From NCBI GenBank assembly GCA_023078555.1, contig CM041203.1, positions 4,796,538 through 4,860,537 on the forward strand: DNA of 64,000 nucleotides, in the 5' to 3' direction. This stretch comes from Ulva prolifera. Its lineage: Eukaryota > Chlorophyta > Ulvophyceae > Ulvales > Ulvaceae. Shown here one piece after another: positions 23,801 through 33,395 of the stretch. The notes beneath the pieces were generated by a model. It did not search any database and was not told the origin of the DNA. It was given only the letters and a program-made list of their open reading frames with translations. The position numbers and the translations under genes are program-made. How positions within the stretch are numbered: position 1 is the stretch's first letter; every line of letters begins with the position of its first letter.

Positions 23801-26800
23801 CGCGAGCACCTGCACCGCGGCTGAGAGGTTGTGTTGTGTCACAGCGTGTGGCTTGAAGGGCAACGGTGCACCATGGGGGGGCGTGTAGCACAGCTGGGAC
23901 ATCGCGTAACACAAGGGCAGAAGCGACAGCATTGCACATTTCTCCTGGCTGTCTACTGTGTCTACCGGGGTGATGGAGAGGGGCGCCGTCACGGACCCGG
24001 CTGCATCTGCCACAGGGGAGAACAAAGCTTGAGAAGTGGACGAGAGGGACGTGAGTAAGCCGGCAATCTGGGTTGGCGGCCAAGCCTCGATAGGTGTTCG
24101 CAGCGACCGTTGTAAACACGCGTTCGTGGAGATGTGCCGGGGCCTGGGGTCTGCCACTGCGCATGCATGGCGGCGCTGCTGGCGACTCAGGCTACCGCAA
24201 TGCGGTCAGTACCGAGCTCTGTACTGCAGAGCTAGCATGACCCCGGTGTAAAAATGCCCCGCAGCATGCACCGCTTCGTGGCCTGATCGTGGCTAGACAG
24301 CATCACGGCACTCCTCCCATTCGTGCGCACACAGGCACATCAGCTGACATCGCAGCCCGCACCTGAGTCAACGAGATCCCGCAGAAGACGGCGAGGTAGA
24401 ATAGCGCGCGCGAGCTCGAAGCGCGGTGCGCAGCACGCAGCAGCATCCCCACAGCACGCAGCAGCACCTCCCGCTGCGGCTCGCCGTCCCCGCCGTCCAC
24501 GGCGTCCGTGTTGGCCGTCCACACGCTGAGCCACACGCTCGCGGCGTTGCGGAGGACCTCAATGAGGACGTAGAGGGCGATGAGCTGCAGGAAGGCGGGG
24601 ACGCCGCCGAGAGCGCGCGCGTACGCGAGCAGCACGTCGAGTGAGACGACGCCGGTGGCGCGGGACTCGGAGGCGGTGAGGCCGCCGGCGGCGGCCACGG
24701 CGGGGGCCGCCGGCGCGGACGGGCCGGGGGGGCCGGGGTGCGGCAAGGAGATCGTGAGCTTCTCGCTGAGTCGCTCGCTGATGCGGCCGGACTTGGTTGC
24801 TGCATCTTCTGATTCTGCAGCGCTTCGGTCGCGTGAGGTGGTTGCACTGTCGGCGCCGACGCCGGCACGTCTGGGTCGATCTGTGTGGAATCCCGAGTGC
24901 GGCATGCGTGTGCCATTGACCGGGAGCCCCGCCACCCCACAGTCTGCGACAGGGTCCGGCTCAAGCAAACGACGCGGACCACGCCGGCGCGCCCGAGCAC
25001 AGCACACAGCACTACGCTGCACAATCCGGCTCAACAAAACTCCGGGGAACCACACCGGCGCGCCCCAGCACAGCACACACGACGCCGCAGCACACCCAGC
25101 TATCCGGCTCAACCAAACGCCTGGGGAGCATGCCGGCGCTGCACCCAGCACAGCACGCATCACACAACACGCAGCACGCACCGTCGTCCGAGAGGTCGGT
25201 CTGCACGTCGTGCATCATCTCAGCGAGAATGCCACCCTTGCGGCCGATGAGGTCGGCGTACGTGCCGGCCTCGGCGATGCGGCCGTCCCGCAGCACCACG
25301 ACCTTGTCGGCCTCCGGAACGTACTGCAGCTGGTTCGTCACGAGTATGCGTGTGCGGCCGGCGAGCTCGCCGGTGATGCAGGCGCGGAAGACGTGCCGGC
25401 CGACCTTGGAGTCGAGGGCGGAGAGGGGGTCGTCGAGGAGGTAGACGTCGGCGGCGGCGTAGACGGCGCGCGCGACCGCGATGCGCTGCTTCTGGCCCCC
25501 GGACACGTTGATCCCCTGCGCACGGGGTGCTGGAGCGTTGACGGGGGTGTCTGATCGGCACTGCGACGCAGCACAGATAGGGGGGTGGGGGGGGGCATGA
25601 CCAGTGAGTTGCGGCTTGTCGCGCCGCGTGCGACATAGAGACAGGTTCAAGGACCCAGTCTGCGGGCGTGTCGGTCTGCTTGGCTCGCATAAATTTGGAC
25701 AGCTGCACGGCGGAATGCCGAAGCACGATCCTATGCAATTGATCACACGTACGCGGACACAAAACGCGGTGTGAGCAGAGGGTGCGGGAGGCCGGGTGTG
25801 CGGGGGGAGGCGGGAGGCACGGTATTGAGTAGGGGCGCACCCCCTCGCCAAGCTCGGTCTGGTCGCCGGCGGGCAGCTGCTCGAGGTCGGTGTGTAGGCC
25901 GGCGGCGGTGAGCGCGCGGTCGTAGTCGTCGGCGTGGAAGGGCGCCTCAAAGAGGATGTTCTCCTGTACTGTGCCTGCACCCCGCCCACCGCTGCAGTCG
26001 GGCGCACGCCTCGCGGACTCACAGCCGATCGTCGGGCGCACGCCTCGCGGACTCACAGCCGATCAGCAAATTGTGATTTCTACATGCTCAGACTCAGGAG
26101 ATCTGACTCGGACCGATGCGGGAACGGACGCGTTGGAATGTGTCTCTGCTGATGTGAACACGCTCAACGCATGCTCCGCTCGAGCCGCTAACACGTACAT
26201 CTCCGACGATCCTTTGCTCTTCGCTTGGAGCACGCCGCATGTGGCAACCCACAGTGGCTGACACGCATTCATAGCGCTCATGCATTCTGACACATGAACA
26301 GGGTCATGCGCGTGGGAAACCCGCCGCACCTCCGAAGATGAACGCCTGCTGCGCGACAAACGCGGTGCTGCCCTTGACGACGATGCGGTTGCCGTGCACG
26401 TGGTCGGTGAGGCCGAGCAGGCCGTACAGCAGCGCCGTCTTGCCGCTGCCGGTCGCGCCGACGATCGCGACGAGCTCGCCGCGGTGCGCCGTGAAGTTCA
26501 CGGAGGAGAGCACCGGCGCGGCGGAGGGCCCCCAGGTGACGTCGCCGACGAAGCGGGCGGCCACGCTGCCGCCGCCCATCGGCGCCGCCGGCAGCTTGTC
26601 CTGTTCCGGACAAGACAGGAACTCCTGCAGGGCGTGCGGCGGGGTCGCGGAGAGGGCGCGCGATGTGGGCGGTTGATGTGGGCGCGCGCAGGGGGGGCGC
26701 GGGGTTTGCAGGCTGCACATTGCAGCGCGCTCTGCGCACACACAAAAAAAAAGCCCAAAAGGCAACTGCGTACTTTCTTGTATGATCAAAATGCGTGGGA

Positions 26801-29800
26801 GTGAGCGTGAGACGTGGCAGAGCGCGTGGCAACCAGTCGGCGCACTGCCACTCTCCTGCCAAGATGGAGGGTCTTGGGCTCCAGCAGCAAGTGGATCACT
26901 GGACGCCACATGCTATGGTCTGACTCGACGCACAAGTGATGCAGCTGCTCGCATCGTGCCATACTCGCTGAAACAAGGTCCTCACCTCACAGGCACAACC
27001 CCATCATTGTGACTGGCCTGGAGGCACACCTGTCCTGAGATTGCTCTCAAAGGTACAGAGCGGCATGCATGTATTCTGGCATGCACCAGTACTACTGCTT
27101 TGGCAGTGACAGCTCCCAGCCAGGTGACAGTAAGACAAGACAGGCATGGCGAGGGGGAGAGGGACGCACGTTGAGGCGGCGGAACGCGACGCCCGCGCGC
27201 GTGAGCTGTTGGATGATCATCGGCAGCTGGAACAGCGGGAAGCGCAGCACGGAGAAGAGCGACAGCGCGGTGAAGGCCTTGGCGGCGGTGAGGTCGTTGC
27301 CGAGGAGCACGTAGAGGGTGAACGTCGCGATCGTGACGAGGGTCGGGATCGTCTGCAGCAGCAGCGTGTTGCCCGCCTGCAGCTTGAAGCCGCGCCAGAG
27401 GACCGCGAGCTCCTGCACCCGCCGGCACGAGGTCACACCATGCATATGCCATGGTGTTGAAGCAGGGCGGTGGGAGGGGCTTGTAGTTCCGGGCCTCAAT
27501 CCTACCGGCAGCAGTTGCAGCATGGGCATGGATAATGGGGAGAGGGGTGTGATGTCAAGGCCGAGACGAGAGCGTCGACTGGACTCTTGGCAGTGATTGC
27601 TATGGTGACGCCGCTCCGTATTGACCGTTTCTTGCGCACCGTTTCGAGCTAGACTGCCGAGGTGCCCGGTCACTCGAGACAGAAACGGTGAGAAAAGCGT
27701 GGGGTTACGCTTTGCATGTGCGGCACGGGTTAATCACGAAGACCACATCATCAATGACCAGTCCATCCAGCCATCCTTTCACTGCTCTACTGTCCGCTGT
27801 CCAATACCCGGGGGACGGGGGGGGGGGAGCAAATCACCTGTCAACGGCACCTTGGAGCAGCTCATGGGAGTGGTAGTGGCGGCGGGCCAGTACTGACCAC
27901 TGTACCTAGGAGCATGAGTACCCACCGCTAGCAGGCGGTACTGACACATGCATGGACAACGCGCATGGGTGCCCACCGCCAGCAGGCGGTACTGACACAT
28001 GTGTACACCCGCCGCTGGTGCACAAGTGACGCCAGCCTGCCGCCACATTTGGCGCGCCACATCCGTGCACGATGCATGCTCCGTGGGAGGCACAGGCCGC
28101 AGCGGCAGCGCACCTGGGAGCGGAGGGCGCCGATCTGCTCGGTGAAGGGGCGCTCCCAGGCCTGCGTCTTGACGGCCTCGATGCCGGTGATGACGTCGGC
28201 CTCGAGCTTCGTGCGCTCGTCGCTCACCGCCATGCCCTCCCGCAGGATCTTCGTCGCGACGCTCGCGAGCGCCATCTGCAGCAGCAAGGCGCGGTGACGC
28301 ACGCATGTCGCCTGTTTGGCTGCTTGGCTGTCGCAGACCTCGTCGTCGGACCCGAAGACCAAGAAGATTTAATTTTTATTTCAAGTAGCCAGATGTAACT
28401 TCTGGGTGACAGCCGCAGTGAATGCTGCAACGCAAACCAATTACTGCCGGGTGCGAGGGCGTCTGACACATACACAGCCACGGCTACCTGCCTTTCAGAC
28501 TCTCACCTTGGCATATCAGCCACAGCCGGCCACCGAGAGCTCGCCAGGCTGCGGTTGCGGTGCTGTGTTCGCTCAGCAGCACACATTGAATCAGCGCAAT
28601 GGTCAAGAGCTCAGGCCGTTGCGTGGCAGAGCACCAAAGCACTCTACACCGCATGCCTCCGTGCGCATGCCCCCCCGGGTGCTCCGGCGTCGTCAACGCC
28701 CTTCAAAGCATATGGCTAAGTACATCCAACATGTCGATCCTAAAATTAGCATCTTTAACACGGCTTCGCAGACCCAGGGGGGGGGGCACCTGCGCGGGGA
28801 TCATGCAGATGAGCAGCACGAGCGCCGCGAACGCCGCGGCGCCGAGCTGCGTGTAGAGCAGCACCATCGCGACGACGATGCGCAGCGGGCTCGACACGAC
28901 GGAGAAGATCTGGTTGCACGTCATCTGCACGGCGTCGGTGTCGTTCGTGACGATGTTGTAGATGAAGCCGCGGGAGTACGCGGTGCGGGAGCCCGCCGTG
29001 AGGAACATGATCTTCCTGCACCGGCACAGCCGCCCGTCAGGCAGTGTTGGGGCGTCGGGCCCGATCACAGGTAACAATTCCGAATACTCAGGTCTAATTT
29101 CTGGGTGGTATCCATGGAAATTCTGCACAGCGACCCAACACTGCCATCAGGGCGCCCGTCAGCAAACTGCAGCATCACTGTGTGTTTGGCCTGTCTGGCT
29201 GGTCTACGTGTTCAGTCCGTGTGGTGATCCCAGGTTTGGGAGTTTCCGGGTCAGGCGTATCTTTGCGGAAAGTTGTGGCGGGGTCGCCTCGATCGCATCT
29301 GCTTATCTACCCAAATGTTGCATCGCGATTGTTGTATTGCAGTATGCAATGGGTGCGCTGGCATGCGGCGTGCTCGTGTCACATGGCCCACAAATCGAGA
29401 AGGTTCGAAAGATCGGTTCGAAAGAACGGGCCTAAACACTCCGCACAGATGCTAAGTCGTAGCTGAGCAGGCCAGCGGCTGTCCGGTGACGTGGTCACCA
29501 CCAAACAGGTCCCTACAGGCAATCAACAGGGGTCCATGGTGTAGTGGGCACATCATGAAGCTCTCCCAGACCGCAAAAACAGGGAGGCGGGCGGGGCAGG
29601 CGCACCGGTAGACCTCGGCGATGAGCACCGCCCGCAGCTGGAAGCCCGCCCGCATCGTGCGCTGCCAGTACTGGCACTCCGCGACGCTCCCGAGCAGCAG
29701 GCCGGCGAACATCGCGCCGGCGAGCGCGTACGAGTGCGCGGCCGGCGCCTGCGTCGCGATCGCGGACAGCAGGAGGTTGATGGACACCGGCGCGACGAAC

Positions 29801-32763
29801 TGCGAGGCGTCGTTCGCGAGCTTGAAGGGCGCGGCGACGAGGAAGAGGCGCGCCGTCGTCCGCCAGCACGCCGCCGCGAGGCTGCCGCCGCCTGCACACC
29901 CCGACGCGCCTGAGACTGTGTGCTGATTGCAGGCGGCAACACGATCACAATCAGCAAATCATCCGATGTAGCTCAGCTACGGAGCAGCTACATCAGAGCT
30001 AGTGGCTACGCCGCGTCGCTCGGTGCACTGGACCGACAATCATGCTTTACCGCTTCATCATAGATTAGATTCGGTTGCAGTGATCAAGCTTTATGTGTAT
30101 TAGGTCAGAGTGGGGTTGTGAGCGTGTGTGTGTGGATGTGCTGTCGGAGGAAAGGGGCAGGGGCCGCCATGCACTAGCACAGCCGGGAATGCCCACGCGG
30201 GGGTGGATGCCCACGTGATCCTCGTGGTCACACTCGCAGCTGGTGCTTCACCACGCAATGGCCTCTGCTCACGTGTGACATCATGTACACATTGTGCCAG
30301 TAGCCATCATGTCACCAAAGGGGAGGGGGGGAGGGCACCTCGGGGCTGCTGCTGCTGCTCGCGCCAGTGGCGGCTGAAGGCCTTGTGCAGCGTCTCGACG
30401 CGGTCGGGCGGCGCGGCGAGCCAGAGGTCCTTCAGCTCGAGCGCGTGCTTGTAGCCACGGCGCAGCAGCGGGTTGAGCCAGGAGAAGGTGATCGAGGACA
30501 GCAGGCCGGCGCTCGCCTCGGGGCACACCTTCTGCTCGTCGTAGATGTCCATCACCAGCTGCGACGACGGCAGCATCTGCAGCACGGGCGCTGCATCAGC
30601 GCGGCCGCTCCTTGAGCACGGGCGCTGCTCCTGCGATGGCTGGGTCACGCCCAGAGGGCATGCCGCAGAGGGGCCATTGGGAGCTCGGCCGTTGGCCACG
30701 GAGAACATACCAAACAATACACGCCTCTCAGACCCCAACGCCTCGTTTCGGCGACACCAAATTCGACACCTCATTGGCAAACTGCCTCCAATCAGCACAC
30801 CGTGGCCATGCATGGGCGTCCGGAGTACACTGCGCCGTAGACAAACTGCCTCCATGCAACACATCAGGCTCATGCATGGGGGGCAGTGGAGCGCACCTCG
30901 TGCGCGATCGGCTTGTGTGCAGCACATCAAGCTTACAAATGTGGGGGGTGGGGTGGGGGGGTTTAATCAAACATATAACACATGCATTGGAATAATTAAG
31001 TTAACTCAAACATACCTCGTGCGCGGACTGCCTCCATGCAACACATCAGGCTCATGCATGGGGGCGGAGGAACGCACCTCGTAGGCGGACTGCAGCTCGC
31101 GGGAGGCGTCGAGGAGGCTGCGCGGCGGGCACGCGATCGTGCAGGCCCACAGCGCGAGCCCGGCCTCGAGCACGGCCTGAGCGACAAACAGCCAGAAGAA
31201 GTAGTTCTGCGTGCGCGCCTCGATCTGCAGCAGCACGCCGCGCAGCTTCGCGACCTCCGCGGCGAACGTGGCCACGAGCGGCATGCGCACGAGCCAGGTC
31301 GCGGAGGGCACAAAGGTGTCGAGCTCGCGGTGGATCGCGGTGGCCGCGGCGGCGAAGGCGAGCGTGCCGGCGGTGAAGTCTGCATGGTGGTGCTGGCACA
31401 GTCGGCAGAGTGTGCCTCGTGGGATGTCGGGTGTGTGTTACAGAGATGGAGAGGCGGGACGTGGCGCGTGTGGCTGAGGCCAACATCTGCATCTCGTCGT
31501 GCGATGGTCGTGGCAGCTGGGGTCTGATGGGGCGGGGGGAAGCGGATGAGCAGGCGTGAGAGGTCGATCATATCGCATCGATGCAGTGGCAGGTGATGTC
31601 AAGGAAGGGTAAGTTAGTATGCATGTGTCGCGTCAGCACGTCTGTGGTGGTCAAGGGTGGACCGTGGACTGCACGAGGTGAGTGCGTTCTGTCAGCGCTC
31701 CAACTGCACCATCAGCCCACCGTGCAGCAGAGTGGGCAGTCAAGCTGTCACACAACGGCACAGAAGTCTGCTTACAGTGCACCAAGGGCCTGGCATGGAA
31801 CTTACAGAGCTGAATGTGTGTAAAGAAAGCACAAGCATGTCTCTTGAATATGACATGGGACGGTGTCTGATGAGACATGTCGAGATGGCTGTACAGCAGT
31901 CGTGCCGTGAGAGGAAGTTTGCACAAGGGGACAAGTGGTGCTGCAGTAGCACTGGTGCTGGTTGGTCAATACGACTGCCGTTCATGCTGAGCAGGAACAG
32001 AAGCGTACTGAAGATCTCATACGGAGCAATCCGCAGATAATGCACCGAGGAGTAGGTCTGTGCGACCCTCGCGTTGAACTGCATCAGAGGAATAAGAGCC
32101 AGCGCGACGCAGGTGATCATGGCCACTCGGTGCGTGACCCGGGCAACGCCTTTGACACTGTACACGCTGCGGTACAGGTTCCGACCCGATCTGAGCTCCA
32201 TGATTCGCACGACGCTGAGCCATAGCAGCATTATGTGTGCGCCTCCTGCAGGAACAGGGAATCCTGGAAGCGTACCAACATCGCGGCGATCCGAGGCACC
32301 ACGCCCGGACACCGCGCCAGCCATAGCAGGCCGAACAGTGCAGGCTACTGGCATGACTCAGAAAATGTTATTGCAACCACTCTGCTGCAAGGCTGATCGC
32401 TCTGCTATCGTTTACGCGTTGACGCCTTGACCATCAACGGATGAGACGCAGCTGATCGTTTGAATACAGCCTTCCATGAGCTCAAGCTCGTTTACTGTAA
32501 CACACAGAAGAAGGCAAATACATCCACTTGATTTTTAATGTGCACAGATGTCAACTCTTTGACAAAGGCTGCAGGCGGATGGAATCTCCGGACGGAGAGG
32601 CTGTGTCCCCGATGTTCACAAGCAGCGCACCCAGCAGAATAACATCGCAAAAGCATGGTGTCAATCCCCCGAGAAAATTCTGAAAGATGTTCTCGTAGTG
32701 CTCCGGTGTGCAGAAAGACGACACGAAAGCGTCACCGTTGACTGCGCCGAGAAACCAGCTCAT
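17829..32763 (-). CDS. ABCC: ABCC (MRP) transporter, ABCC1/2-like, 19 exons
   Basis: Exons: 32763-32631, 32245-31976, 31379-31078, 30576-30339, 29891-29606, 29015-28790, 28275-28114, 27412-27170, 26624-26330, 25974-25841, 25515-25182, 24814-24363, 23809-23408, 23041-22787, 22245-21829, 21265-21001, 19420-19155, 18993-18625, 18263-17829. They total 5484 nt (1827 aa) and every phase agrees. The domain order is TMD0 (exons 1-3), TMD1 ([12 protein letters not shown] onward), NBD1, TMD2, NBD2. NBD1 shows Walker A GATGSGKT, signature VSGGQKQR, Walker [13 protein letters not shown] and VTNQ in place of the H-loop His; plant ABCC1/2 also have Asn there. NBD2 shows GRTGAGKS, signature LAQGQRQ, Walker [13 protein letters not shown] and H-loop AHRLHT. 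A ~250-residue C-terminal extension follows, as in plant ABCC1/2, which load glutathione or phytochelatin conjugates into vacuoles. Weakest joins: the exon 2 donor and the exon 12 acceptor. Confidence 0.92.
19556..19705 (-). repeat. Dispersed repeat with tandem tail, copy 1
   Basis: Contains two tandem copies of a unit carrying CAAAGGACAGAGGCCGGG (near 19569 and 19622), followed by a segment similar, in reverse complement, to 39256-39365. Read on the minus strand, the stretch AGGTTCCATTCCCGG recalls a tRNA B-box. A tRNA-derived SINE is possible but not shown. Lies in the ABCC intron between exons 16 and 17. Confidence 0.55.
20490..20572 (-). repeat. Dispersed ~82-bp repeat, copy 2
   Basis: Reverse-complement match of 3823-3904, including TTCGGCATATGTGGTCCC and CAATGTCCAATAGGATA. 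Lies in the 1.6-kb ABCC intron between exons 16 and 17. Confidence 0.75.
22321..22550. mobile_element. Two hAT-like MITE relics in an intronic duplication
   Basis: Fragments starting CAGCGCTGGGTCGTC at 22321 and CAGCGCTGTGTGATTGG at 22515 resemble the terminus and GGGCC(C/A)(G/A)ATCACAT interior of the 102-bp family, but both lose similarity after about 35-40 bp. Each is preceded by ATGGAG and by a GGGCTGTCAGC-type stretch. One ~80-bp segment was therefore duplicated inside this ABCC intron (exons 14-15). Confidence 0.6.
22574..22641. repeat. Minisatellite, 17-bp unit x4
   Basis: Four consecutive copies of CCACAGCACGGTGCAGG, with one base changed in the second, followed by a decaying CAGCGCAGCGG-like array. 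Lies in the ABCC intron between exons 14 and 15. Confidence 0.9.
25997..26064. repeat. Tandem duplication, 34-bp unit x2
   Basis: Two identical 34-bp copies (starting GTCGGGCGCACGCC at 25997 and 26031), 23 bp from the 3' splice site of ABCC exon 10. Confidence 0.92.
27913..28001. repeat. Tandem duplication, 51-bp period
   Basis: Two ~38-bp copies with CCACCG(C)TAGCAGGCGG and GTACTGACACATG in common, starting at 27913 and 27964. Lies in the ABCC intron between exons 7 and 8. Confidence 0.85.
29042..29143 (-). mobile_element. hAT-like MITE, copy D (102 bp), in an ABCC intron
   Basis: Begins CAGTGTTGGGGCG and ends CGACCCAACACTG. The flanking octamers ccgtcagg and ccatcagg match at 7 of 8 positions. 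It lies in the intron between ABCC exons 5 and 6. Its edge is only 26 bp upstream of the first base of exon 6, so it probably overlaps the branch-point region of the transcript. Confidence 0.9.
30857..31090. repeat. Tandem duplication containing extra 5' splice sites
   Basis: A unit carrying CTCCATGCAACACATCAGG, CTCATGCATGGGG and a CACCTCGT end occurs near 30851-30901 and 31031-31082. A third CACGAG/GT-type end lies at 31011-31020. On the coding (minus) strand the unit begins with the last bases of ABCC exon 3 and its donor GAG|GTGCGT. The donor is therefore repeated downstream as GAG|GTATGT (exon end 31016) and GAG|GTGCGC (30897). Confidence 0.75.
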
Positions 32764-33395
32764 AGCTCCTGGGTGCTATGGGTGTACCAGAGTCATTTTT
32801 TGGGAGAAATGGTGCATTTTCGAAATGATCTGCGCACTTACGCTGGCAATGAGGTCTGGGGTGCACGCTAGCTTACGCCTTATGGCTCGTCCTTGTAACG
32901 CTTATGTCGCCTCGAAGTCGCTGCTGTCCACGACATCGCTAGGCAAGCTGATGCTGAAGCCGTAGATAATTGGCTTGCACTTAGGCCAGCCTGGCCCCTT
33001 CTCTTCAGCCTCGCGCGCTCTCACGTCAGCACGTTTTGTTGTGTGCATGCAACACCGCTGCACCATGATCGTCGTCAAGCCGCGGAGAGGCATGCACGCA
33101 AGCGCAGCGGTCTTCCCACCTTGAGCTCGATGGAAGAAGTGTGCTTCCCGAAAGGCGATTGATCACAACATGACATTCCCGCAGCGCTGCATGCACGTCA
33201 GTTCTGGATTTGCTTGCGCTGCGCTGCTGTGCTTCGTGTCACGTTTTTGTAGCGCAACAGTGGCTGTCGAGCCCATCCTCCGATACCCTCTTTTCCGATC
33301 ATAACCAGCTATTCGCTTGCTTGTCTGTGTACAGTCACGTTGTTGCAGTGCAAGGGGAAGCTGTGAGTGCGCTAGCAACCTTGGCATCGATCCAG
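32764..33395. promoter_or_regulatory. Divergent promoter region, ABCC and cytochrome b5 genes
   Basis: The two start codons are on opposite strands 632 bp apart with no credible gene between, so both promoters and 5' leaders must lie here or overlap. I cannot point to a specific TATA box or operator. The inference rests on gene arrangement alone. Confidence 0.55.
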
